The position numbers and the translations under genes are program-made. Positions 1-7,050 of a stretch of 64,000 bases of DNA are shown here, one piece after another; positions within the stretch are counted from its first letter, which is position 1; the number at the start of each line of letters is the position of its first letter. Under the pieces are notes generated by a model, which did not search any database, was not told the DNA's origin, and saw nothing but the letters and a program-made list of their open reading frames with translations. The DNA comes from Halomonas sp. SpR8 (GTDB lineage: Bacteria; Pseudomonadota; Gammaproteobacteria; Pseudomonadales; Halomonadaceae), in the NCBI RefSeq assembly GCF_031010195.1, contig NZ_JAUAMC010000006.1, positions 62,001 through 126,000 of the forward strand. Direction: 5' to 3'.

Positions 1-856
1 CCTTGAACGCGGGGACATCCAGGGGCAGGGCGTAGAACTTCAGGCTATTGTGGCGGCAAATGACCCTGGCGGCGCTCTCCGTCACCACGCAGAGCAGCGT
101 TGTGGATACCAATATTTCCTGTAACGGGTTGATGTAGGGCGTCTTTGCGACGATTTTGCGCTCCAACCCCAGCTCCCGCAGTTTTTCATTGATTAATAGC
201 GGGCTGTCCTCGCGATGGGATAAAGCCACCTGCGGGGAGTTTAAAAACGCCTCAAGGGTGATGGCGCTGCCCTCGCCATGAAAGGTGGCATCGCCCACAC
301 AGCCAATCACATCATCAAACAAGTACTCGTGGTGCGAGGTGAGCGGCAAGGTTTCGAGCTGCACCACTGCCAGGTCAATATCGTGCTCTTGCAGAACGTG
401 CTGGGCGCCTTCCGCGCTGGCGATGCGCGTGGAGAGCATGTTGAAGCACACCTCTGGGGCGTGCTCCAAACAGTGCTGAATCAGCTTGGGTTGCAGCTGC
501 TGGCTGACATAGTCCACCAGGCTGACACGAAACTCCCGCTTCGATGTCGCGGGAGAAAACTCGCTGTTGCTGTGAACCGCCTGATCAAGGTAGAACAGCC
601 CTTTGGCCACCGCGGCGTCCATCTGCCGGGCAAGCGGGGTGGGCTGCATGCCGTCCAGCGTCTTGATGAACAGCGGGTCGTCCATTAACAGGCGCAGCTT
701 TTTCAGCGAGTGGCTGACCGCCGGTTGCGTCAGGCAGAGCGCCTCTGCGGTCAGCGTCAAACTCCGTTTCCCATAAAGCGTGTGAAAGACCAATAGTAAA
801 TTGAGATTTATCTTATTGAGTCTGCTCGCCAGCTTCATATGGGGGGTGTCAGCCAT
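1..856 (-). CDS. LysR-family transcriptional regulator, C-terminus cut by window edge
   Basis: The reverse strand reads open from an ATG at 856 to the window edge, about 285 residues, so only the last few residues are missing. An N-terminal winged helix-turn-helix spans roughly residues 12-70, with the recognition-helix stretch TQPAVSHSLKKLR, followed by a LysR substrate-binding domain. The start lies 28 bp after the stop of a TRAP binding-protein gene on the same strand, so the two may be co-transcribed and the regulator may sense that transporter's ligand (inference). The effector cannot be told. The family call is secure. Confidence 0.88.
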   Translation of the reverse strand, partial: MADTPHMKLASRLNKINLNLLLVFHTLYGKRSLTLTAEALCLTQPAVSHSLKKLRLLMDDPLFIKTLDGMQPTPLARQMDAAVAKGLFYLDQAVHSNSEFSPATSKREFRVSLVDYVSQQLQPKLIQHCLEHAPEVCFNMLSTRIASAEGAQHVLQEHDIDLAVVQLETLPLTSHHEYLFDDVIGCVGDATFHGEGSAITLEAFLNSPQVALSHREDSPLLINEKLRELGLERKIVAKTPYINPLQEILVSTTLLCVVTESAARVICRHNSLKFYALPLDVPAFK

Positions 857-884
857 CAGGCGTGTCTCTTAATCAGCAGGCGAG

Positions 885-1880
885 TTACTTAAGCGCTTCC
901 TGAATGCGCGGCAGGTAATCACCAAACTGCTCGCCGTACTTCTCATACACCGGCGCCACGGCGGCCTGGAAGGCTTCCATATCCGGGGTATCGTTGATCT
1001 CCATGCCCGCATCGCGCAGCGCTTGTAGCTGTTCGCTCTCCATCTCTGCGTTCATCTGGCGCTCATGCTCGGCCGCTTCCTGGGCTGCTGCCAGTAATAC
1101 TTCCTGGGCGTTTTCAGGCAGTTGGTTCCAGGCGGGCATGCCCATAACAAAAATCGCCGGGGCGTAAGTGTGGCGGGAGAGGGTCATGTAGTTCTGGGTT
1201 TCATCCAGGTTGAACGAGTGGATCACGTTCACCGGGTTTTCCTGGCCGTCGATGGTGCCCTGCTGCATGGCGGTAAGCGCTTCTGTCCACGCCATGGGAA
1301 CCGCGTTGGCGCCCAGCTCGCGGAAGGTATCGGTGTAAACCGGGTTCTCCATCACGCGGATACGCAGGCCGTCCAGGTCTTCCGGCGAGTTCACCGCCCG
1401 CTCGCTGTTGGTCAGGTTGCGAAAACCGCGCTCGGCGTAGGCCATGCCTTTCAGGTTCACCTCGGAAAGCTTATCGAGCAGCTCCTGGCCAATCGGGCCA
1501 TCGAGCACTGCGTAAGCGGCTTCCGGGGAGGGGAACAGGAACGGCAGTTCAAATACCGCCATCTCTTCCACAAAGTTGGCCACCGGGCCGTTGGTAATCA
1601 CGCCCATATCCACCGTGCCGATCTGCATGCCTTCCAGCAGCGTGCGTTCGTCACCTAGTGAGGCGTTGGGGTAGATCTCGATATCCACCTTGCCGTCGGT
1701 ACGTTCTTCCACCAGCTCTTCAAACTTGGTGGCGGCGATGTGGAAGCCATCCTGCTCATTGACCACGTGGGCCAAGCGCAGGGTGACGGGGTCCATATCC
1801 GCAAAATCAGCGGCGTTCGCGGCGCTCACCAGCGCCAGTGAGACACCCAGTGCGAGCGTGCTACGTGCAAATGTTTTCAT
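885..1880 (-). CDS. TRAP transporter solute-binding protein, DctP family (orphan)
   Basis: A periplasmic binding protein of 331 residues for C4-dicarboxylate-like or other organic acids. The ATG at 1880 is chosen over one 48 bp upstream because it begins a signal peptide (MKTFARSTLALG, cleavage near ANA-AD). The DctP fold shows in the RIRVMENP stretch, whose arginine normally holds the ligand carboxylate in this family, and in the later MQQGTIDGQENP stretch. No DctQ or DctM membrane subunits lie on either side in this window; a LysR gene follows 28 bp downstream. The ligand is not predictable from sequence. It must borrow a membrane pair encoded elsewhere, or the system has been reduced. Confidence 0.9.
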   Translation of the reverse strand: MKTFARSTLALGVSLALVSAANAADFADMDPVTLRLAHVVNEQDGFHIAATKFEELVEERTDGKVDIEIYPNASLGDERTLLEGMQIGTVDMGVITNGPVANFVEEMAVFELPFLFPSPEAAYAVLDGPIGQELLDKLSEVNLKGMAYAERGFRNLTNSERAVNSPEDLDGLRIRVMENPVYTDTFRELGANAVPMAWTEALTAMQQGTIDGQENPVNVIHSFNLDETQNYMTLSRHTYAPAIFVMGMPAWNQLPENAQEVLLAAAQEAAEHERQMNAEMESEQLQALRDAGMEINDTPDMEAFQAAVAPVYEKYGEQFGDYLPRIQEALK

Positions 1881-2023
1881 ATTATTATGTTCCCAATCGA
1901 TGAAGGTGCAGAAGTGCTCCCAAAGCATGCACCACCGCGGGGAAAACGGTCAATTGACCAAAGGACTCAAGCGCCATACGGCTGGACACAGCGCCCCCGC
2001 ACAGTTACGATACGCACCCACAA

Positions 2024-2100
2024 GCGCCCGTAGCTCAGTTGGATAGAGTATCGGCCTCCGAAGCCGAGGGTCGCAGGTTCAAATCCTGCCGGGCGCGCCA
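2024..2100 (+). tRNA. tRNA-Arg (anticodon CCG)
   Basis: A 77-nt cloverleaf. Acceptor strands GCGCCCG (2024-2030) and CGGGCGC (2090-2096) pair fully, with discriminator G and an encoded CCA at 2098-2100. The anticodon loop CTCCGAA is closed by TCGGC/GCCGA, giving anticodon CCG, which reads CGG. The T arm is GCAGG-TTCAAAT-CCTGC. A strong terminator follows at once. No second copy of the tRNA 3' end was seen downstream, so there is no evidence that it served as an integration site for the neighbouring foreign genes. Confidence 0.97.
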
Positions 2101-2111
2101 AATTGTAAAAA

Positions 2112-2146
2112 GGGGGCCTGCGAGAAATCGCAGGTTCCCTTTTTTG
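2112..2146 (+). terminator. Rho-independent terminator after tRNA-Arg
   Basis: A 12-bp stem (GGGGGCCTGCGA with TCGCAGGTTCCC, two G-T wobbles) and a GAAA loop are followed by a run of T. The same stem core, CCTGCGA/TCGCAGG, recurs in the terminator at 35297-35336. Confidence 0.9.
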
Positions 2147-2156
2147 GTTTTGCTGC

Positions 2157-2273
2157 TATCGGCCAAGAATGGTATTTTAGGTGATTCTGATGTAACGATT
2201 GCATCACGCGCGGTTCTGTAGTTAAGGCTTAGCCGCAATGAAAAAACCGTCGCTGTGACTGGCCGTGTTAAGG
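2157..2273 (-). repeat. attC-like flanking repeat A, copy 1 (3' end of the AIPR locus)
   Basis: This 117-bp element is clearly related along its length to 41997-42115. Read on the reverse strand it starts CCTTAACACGGCCAG immediately after the AIPR stop codon and ends TTCTTGGCCGATA. Homology between the copies begins at the TTAAC and stops at GATA. It contains an internal stem around GCGG/CCGC. The start resembles an integron attC R'' box (RYYYAAC) with one mismatch; the distal GTTRRRY box is degenerate. It is read as a decayed terminal attC-type site; an unrelated intergenic repeat family is the alternative. Confidence 0.7.
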
Positions 2274-2274
2274 C

Positions 2275-4014
2275 CTACGGAGCAGTAATCTTTGTAGCGA
2301 ATTCGTCGTATATTGACTTATTAGACGCTGTGGTTGCTTGAACTAAGGAACGAAAAGTATTTACAACCTCTTTCACTGTATTAGTATTCTTCAATCCCCC
2401 TACTAAACCTTTATTGAGCTGCGTACAAAATGGTAGAGTTGCATCGAGGATGTTATCCCAGTTTTCTTCCGCCTGCTTAGGAGAAGTGGTATTCCCAAAG
2501 GAAATTCTATAGATATTTGGCACTTTTCTTCCCAACATAATTTCCAAGCAACTTACAATTGCAGTAGCAAGTAAAAATATTGACCCACGCTGCCTAAAGT
2601 AGTCAAGGTACTCTTCTTCATGTGATGGAAGTGTGCTTTTTTTCGACTTGTCCAGTAGTTGTTTTTTCCTCGATTCTACAGCTCTAACCAATGCATATGC
2701 ACACACTATGTGGGCTGCCTTAGTATTTTCATTGAAGTATTTCGAATACAATCTATCGCTTACCCAAATGGCTGTTTTTTGATTGTAAGCAATGATTGGA
2801 TCTTGCTGAAAGCAAGCTAAAGCCTGACCAACTGTGTAAGATGGCAACATGTTTGGTCTACGCCTTATGGCATCGCCAGAACCGCCTCTTCGACCACCTT
2901 CATACTCTGCTTCAGGAATTAAGGAAAATTCTTCCTTTAACCGCTTCTGGAACTTGTCAGTGCTGCGAAAATCAGATGCCTCTACCTTATTCTGACTATT
3001 GTTAAACTGAATTACTTTATGTATTAATTCTTGATCACCGTTAGTCATTGCGACAAAGCGAGCCTGAACTTTTGCGTCTTTATCGGGGAGTTTATTTAAA
3101 GAACCAATTGCACCAGTTGTTTGAGCACCATTTACTATAGACAAACCATTGAAAAGCAGCTTGTTACCATCGTCCACATTGAACGAATGAGTCAATATAG
3201 TGAGTCCATTATTAAATACCCAGAAATTTCTCGGATCACTCTCAATAGTTCGCCTAATTCCATTGTTAATATTTGAATCAGCAGATCTAGAACCCAAGTA
3301 ATCCCTTATGTTTGCAGAAAATATTTTAGTTTTATGTTTTTTATACTGCCTATATAGAAACTGGGCAGGTATTGCCGTTGAGTACGATTTCCAAGCCGGG
3401 CCATCAATAGAATAGCCCCCCTCAATTTTAACTTCAAACTCATCATTTACGAGAATCGGAGACAATGACTCTTCATACCAACTTGTTAATGTTCCATCAC
3501 CCACCTCAACAAAATGAACATCGACTTTCGCTTCGGGGAATTGATTTGAAATCGCAGTCTTGGCCGTTTCCTGAACCGTAACTAGCTCAGTTTCTACATT
3601 CTGAGATTCAGGTAAATTATGCACATACCAAATATATAATGTTTTTATTTGACCTGACTTTATTGAACTCCTGATTTCGGATGCTGCTGACTTTATTCGC
3701 TCGGGAACTTCTTCTATGTTTCGTTGTAGTAACCACCCAACACCAGTGTTCAAGTCGCTGGCCTTATTAGCTGGAGCGCACGCTTTTTCTTTAGTCGAAA
3801 AGTAACACTGTGCAATAACTGCATGTTCTTCTTCGATATTCAAATACACCATATCGCATTTCTTATCATCGCTACCATCTGTAATAGCGTCTGCGGCAAC
3901 AGTATCAAGATCGTCAATGCCGAACCGCAAAGCTAGCGAAAATAGAGCTAAACCATTATCTCCATATTCAACTAAATCATCTCTAGCTACATAAGCCTCT
4001 TTCCAACTACTCAT
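2275..4014 (-). CDS. AIPR-family abortive phage infection protein
   Basis: A protein of 579 residues with the hallmark AIPR stretches FWVFNNGLTIL (about 264-274) and SIVNGAQTTGAI (about 292-303), the latter followed by an FVAMTNGDQE/QFNNSQN region typical of the family. AIPR proteins are predicted abortive-infection phage-resistance factors; the biochemical activity is not known to me. The ATG at 4014 is chosen for its AAAGGAGATAAT ribosome site; upstream in-frame starts lack one. It lies 67 bp after the unrecognised 4082-4768 gene, probably in one operon. The stop TAG is directly followed by the attC-like repeat, as in an integron cassette. The gene is visibly AT-rich against its surroundings, suggesting transfer. 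Confidence 0.85.
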   Translation of the reverse strand: MSSWKEAYVARDDLVEYGDNGLALFSLALRFGIDDLDTVAADAITDGSDDKKCDMVYLNIEEEHAVIAQCYFSTKEKACAPANKASDLNTGVGWLLQRNIEEVPERIKSAASEIRSSIKSGQIKTLYIWYVHNLPESQNVETELVTVQETAKTAISNQFPEAKVDVHFVEVGDGTLTSWYEESLSPILVNDEFEVKIEGGYSIDGPAWKSYSTAIPAQFLYRQYKKHKTKIFSANIRDYLGSRSADSNINNGIRRTIESDPRNFWVFNNGLTILTHSFNVDDGNKLLFNGLSIVNGAQTTGAIGSLNKLPDKDAKVQARFVAMTNGDQELIHKVIQFNNSQNKVEASDFRSTDKFQKRLKEEFSLIPEAEYEGGRRGGSGDAIRRRPNMLPSYTVGQALACFQQDPIIAYNQKTAIWVSDRLYSKYFNENTKAAHIVCAYALVRAVESRKKQLLDKSKKSTLPSHEEEYLDYFRQRGSIFLLATAIVSCLEIMLGRKVPNIYRISFGNTTSPKQAEENWDNILDATLPFCTQLNKGLVGGLKNTNTVKEVVNTFRSLVQATTASNKSIYDEFATKITAP

Positions 4015-4081
4015 ATTATCTCCTTTCATATTATCTTGTGCGGTACGGGTCGCTTTAATGCCCAAAGCAGCGGCGAGTCCA

Positions 4082-4768
4082 CTAGTCCTGCGGATTTTGA
4101 TTGTTAGTTGACGACCGCTCACGATGCGCACGCTGTAGGTCTAGTTTCTGACTGTTTTGCAACTTAGCCAAATCTCTTGCTCGACGATAAACCGAAGCCA
4201 ATATTTTTAACACTGCAAGCTCATTGTTTTCGTTGCGGAAATACAACTTAGCTAGCGTCTCTTTATTTACGCCCATTAGCTGGGATATTTCTACAACCGA
4301 GTTATGGATGAAATGTTTTTCTTTCTCTAAAAGGCTCAACTCTTCACCTCTAAGATTTAGCCTCATGAGTTTACGCTCACTCATTCCTTTGTGAATAATA
4401 CTGTAAGTTTTGTTTCCTGCTAGTAGTGCTGCAGAAACGTAGCCCACGATTTGAGCAACGTCTTTCGCAACCTCAACAATCTGCGAGAGCTCTATGTATC
4501 CTGGGGATGCATACTGAATCGACTTAATATTTGGCTTATAATTCTTTGGCATTTTAGAGAACAAGTTTTGGTAGAAATTTACTGCACTAAAGCCACCACG
4601 CCATGGATATTTACCATAGATGTACTGAATTTCGGCATCTATATAATCTTCCGCAACATCTAAAGAATAAAGCAACCCATAAAGCTGGATATACACGCGG
4701 GTGAGTGTATTAAGGTCTGTTAATTCCCAGCGGCCATCTATGTATAGCTTTATGTTATCTACTTCCAC
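4082..4768 (-). CDS. unrecognised protein, putative partner of the AIPR protein
   Basis: A protein of 228 residues that I do not recognise by name. The GTG at 4768 is preferred: GGGAGG lies 6 nt upstream, whereas an upstream ATG falls inside the shared leader repeat and would be repeat-derived. Features: an N-terminal half rich in aromatic residues, a QYASPGY motif (85-91) followed by a hydrophobic stretch (about 104-117), then a charged, probably helical tail with a KEK-rich middle and a hydrophilic end. From memory, a SPG motif followed by a hydrophobic segment and a coiled coil occurs in small uncharacterised proteins near defence genes. It is first in the operon, directly behind the leader, and as AT-rich as the AIPR gene. 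Confidence 0.6.
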   Translation of the reverse strand: MEVDNIKLYIDGRWELTDLNTLTRVYIQLYGLLYSLDVAEDYIDAEIQYIYGKYPWRGGFSAVNFYQNLFSKMPKNYKPNIKSIQYASPGYIELSQIVEVAKDVAQIVGYVSAALLAGNKTYSIIHKGMSERKLMRLNLRGEELSLLEKEKHFIHNSVVEISQLMGVNKETLAKLYFRNENNELAVLKILASVYRRARDLAKLQNSQKLDLQRAHRERSSTNNQNPQD

Positions 4769-4788
4769 GCATAACCTCCCTAGCCAAT

Positions 4789-5100
4789 CAACAGGTATTA
4801 AGCCACCCATCCTATAATTGGATGAGTTTGCCTTCACGTTTATTCGACAAATGTAGTCTGCATAATTATCTATAATCTGTTGATTTTAATAATTTATAAT
4901 TGGGCTGAATATCCAGATTTCGCGCGTCTGCTGCATTTCCCGAAATGGCCGCTATGGCACCTTCTCGGCCTCATGCTAAATAGCCATACGCCAGCTTTCA
5001 GCTTTTGGGCACTTGCTCAATTTTCCCCTGAAATGAGACTAGCATAAGCTGGTTAAGTAGGCTGAGGCTAGTAGGCTTTTCTTTTCAACGCTTCTTCGTG
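4789..5100 (-). repeat. integron-like leader repeat B-C, copy 1
   Basis: A non-coding stretch homologous to 43099-43410. The best-matched parts are 4789-4950 (shared CAACAGGTATTA, GACAAATG(T/C)AGTCTGC and TTTCGCGCG(T/C)CTGCTGCATT on the forward strand) and 5034-5100 (GACTAGCATAAGCTGGTTAAG). Similarity stops abruptly at 4789, where the reverse strand reads CTGTTG and gene-specific sequence begins. It lies upstream of the AIPR operon, where a cassette promoter and attI site would be. No integrase reading frame was found. Confidence 0.72.
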
Positions 5101-5332
5101 ACCTGCTGGCTAGGCCCCATAATATTTTCCAGTGATGGCGGGTGTGTAGCAGGCGGAGTCTTAATGAGATGAGAGCTGATGGGGTGAGCCAAAATGGGTA
5201 GCAAACAAGAACCCCGCATAAGCTTGTGGAAGCCAATAGGTGGGGGGTATGCGCTAATGGTCATCACACTGTTAGCTGCCAGTGCGAGGGTGGAGGATGA
5301 GAAGAGGCTAAATCCTAGATCAAGCACAAGGC

Positions 5333-5976
5333 TTAAGCCGACATAAAGTCGTTCCAGCGCCTTACCCAATAGTTGTGCTTATCCATAACGGTATTTCACA
5401 CCGCGATGCGGCTCATTCTTGTCTGGTAGTCTCCGCCGTCGCGGATTTCGCCTCAATGAAACAGGTCAGAAGTGTCATCAGGGCCTTGAAGGCTTTTGGC
5501 GGCAGGTTTGCCGCCATACCAAAAGTCCCGCTCCGCAGCGGATAGGTGAGGGCGGGTCAGTTCTGGGGTGGAAATGTAATAGCCTTGGCGGGTCATGACG
5601 GAGCTGGGCCATCCAGAAATCCACCAGTTGAGGTAGTTATAGGCCGCATCTAGGGTGCCTTTCCAGCGCTTGTCCAACAACCAGCTCCAGCTCTCTTGGT
5701 TGATATCCAGCCCTTTAGGGAGCATGTCCATGCGATAACCGAAGCTGTCCACATTGTGGCTAACCGGGAGCATGGTGATATGCCCGCTTGGGCGAGAGCC
5801 GTAACAGCCATATAGAGAAGATCGACCGGGTTACTGCCTGCTCCCAGGGGCGCGTGGGGCGTTAATTTTCCTGTCTTGGGCAGGTCATTGATCATATCCC
5901 AGTGTTTAATGCGATCCACCTGAATGGGTTGAATCGCATTGGCGGGCCACACGAAGTTCAGCTTGATTGTTACGAA
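5333..5976 (-). pseudogene. decayed PotD/PotF-type polyamine-binding protein gene (3' portion)
   Basis: Reverse-strand fragments spell the second half of an extracellular solute-binding protein: KTGKLTPHAPLGAGSNPVDL, then in another frame MLPVSHNVDSFGYRMD and WWISGWPSSVMTRQGYYIS, then after an in-frame TGA GEIRDGGDYQTRMSRIAV, a second TGA and a tail WVRRWNDFMSA ending in TAA at 5333-5335. The gene is therefore broken by at least one frameshift near 5770 and two stops. The 5' half is missing: homology ends next to the palindrome of the toxin-antitoxin promoter. A related remnant lies at 9559-9646. Confidence 0.75.
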
Positions 5977-5979
5977 AGT

Positions 5980-6019
5980 TATAATAGCAGTTTGCTATAT
6001 ATAGCAAACTGCTATTATA
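5980..6019. promoter_or_regulatory. 40-bp perfect palindrome, probable HigBA operator
   Basis: The left arm TATAATAGCAGTTTGCTATA (5980-5999) is the exact reverse complement of 6000-6019. It ends 25 bp before the higB start and contains TATAAT-like hexamers. Toxin-antitoxin operons are commonly repressed through such inverted repeats by the antitoxin; that role here is inferred. Confidence 0.75.
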
Positions 6020-6044
6020 GTGTAGCCAGCGAAAGGGGTTACAT

Positions 6045-6332
6045 ATGCATGTGGTCACACAAAAACGTATTTGGGAAGCAAAGGAGAAATGGCCGCAGTC
6101 GGCCACTTCCTTAGATGCATGGTTTCGCATCATGAAGGGTAGCGAGCCCCAGAGCTTTGCTGAGATGAAAGAAATTTTTCCGGCAACGGATAAGGTAGGA
6201 AGCCACCATGTTTTTGACATTGGTGGCAATAAGATTCGACTGATAGCAACTGTGCATTATCGCGCTAAGCGCGTTTTTATCCGCCATATTCTCGATCATC
6301 CCGAATATGACAAGGGTAAGTGGAAGGAGTGA
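6045..6332 (+). CDS. higB: HigB-family mRNA interferase toxin
   Basis: A protein of 95 residues in the HigB toxin group with a RelE-like fold, expected to cut ribosome-bound mRNA. Diagnostic stretches are SLDAWFRIMKGSEP, FDIGGNKIRLIATVHY and the C-terminal RVFIRHILDHPEYDKGKW. GAAAGGGG precedes the ATG. Toxin-first order, 4 bp ahead of the antitoxin, is the usual hig arrangement. The pair sits directly after a large palindrome, next to a decayed transporter gene and an AIPR locus, in what looks like an accessory patch. Confidence 0.9.
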   Translation: MHVVTQKRIWEAKEKWPQSATSLDAWFRIMKGSEPQSFAEMKEIFPATDKVGSHHVFDIGGNKIRLIATVHYRAKRVFIRHILDHPEYDKGKWKE

Positions 6333-6336
6333 AGAT

Positions 6337-6765
6337 ATGAATGCCGTTCTTGATCAAGCCGCTACTCACTGGCAGTACATTGCACCTCTTCTCTCTGCGC
6401 CAGAATCAGAGGATGAGTATGACGAGAAAGTAGAAGCGCTTGATGAAATTCTAAATTTGGTTGGCGATGATGAAAATCATTACTTATCCAGCCTTGCGGC
6501 GCGCCTTGGTGATCTTCTTGAGGCATATGATGAGCATGTACGCCCCATGCCTGTCGCGGGGGATACTGATGTGCTTCGTTATCTTATGGAAGAACACGGC
6601 ATTACCCAAAATGATTTGCCGGAAATCGGCGCTCAGTCTGTTGTTTCGTCCATTTTGTCAGGCAAACGTAATCTTAACTGGCGCCAAATTTGTGGGCTTT
6701 CCGACCGCTTTGGTATTCCAACGGATGTTTTTAAAAAGCGTAAAACACTTAGCGATATTAGTTAA
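6337..6765 (+). CDS. higA: HigA-type antitoxin with C-terminal HTH
   Basis: A protein of 142 residues. The ATG at 6337 is chosen because GGAG at the end of higB lies at the right distance; an in-frame start 30 bp upstream would overlap higB. The N-terminal half is acidic and helical, likely the toxin-binding part. The C-terminal Xre-type helix-turn-helix covers about residues 88-135 (MEEHGITQNDLPEIG, VVSSILSGKRNLNWRQI, FGIPTDVF). It should neutralise HigB and repress the operon through the 5980-6019 palindrome (inference from family behaviour). Confidence 0.88.
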   Translation: MNAVLDQAATHWQYIAPLLSAPESEDEYDEKVEALDEILNLVGDDENHYLSSLAARLGDLLEAYDEHVRPMPVAGDTDVLRYLMEEHGITQNDLPEIGAQSVVSSILSGKRNLNWRQICGLSDRFGIPTDVFKKRKTLSDIS

Positions 6766-6773
6766 CTTGGTTA

Positions 6774-6820
6774 GAGCTTTATCAGGTGAGGAGCCTGAAG
6801 CTCCCTTCACCTAAAAGCTC
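6774..6820 (+). other. strong hairpin after higA
   Basis: Outer arms GAGCTTT (6774-6780) and AAAGCTC (6814-6820) enclose AGGTGAGGAGC/GCTCCCTTCACCT. There is no clear T run, so it may be a transcript-stabilising structure more than a terminator. The rest of 6766-6996 shows nothing further. Confidence 0.5.
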
Positions 6821-6996
6821 AATTATGAATGTTGGTGGTTTTCTTATAGGTCAAAAGAGTGTTAGTTAATTAATCGAATTGCTAACTAAAATTATCTAGA
6901 AGGCACAGTCCGGTTCATCCTGCACCTGTAGTGGTCAATATGCGGCCCACTGCTTTTAGGCAGCTATTAAAACAACAGTAAGCGTGCCGCAAACAG

Positions 6997-7024
6997 TGAG
7001 GGCGCTTCATAGAAAGCGCCCTCA
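6997..7024 (-). terminator. hairpin terminator of the TonB receptor gene
   Basis: TGAGGGCGCTT (6997-7007) pairs fully with AAGCGCCCTCA (7014-7024), 26 bp beyond the receptor stop codon. The T run on the reverse strand is short, so termination strength is uncertain. Confidence 0.6.
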
Positions 7025-7050
7025 TGGTAACGGTAAAGAGGATACGTTAC

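Noticed and set aside
2024..2100. tRNA-Arg as integration site for the AIPR/HigBA region
   Set aside because: No duplicate of the tRNA 3' end and no tyrosine integrase found downstream in the window.
2035..2238. 67-codon reverse frame ending in a [17 protein letters not shown] peptide
   Set aside because: It is the antisense of tRNA-Arg and its terminator, a well-known false gene.
4789..5100. integrase pseudogene hidden in the leader repeat
   Set aside because: Neither strand gives a recognisable tyrosine-recombinase fragment in either copy.
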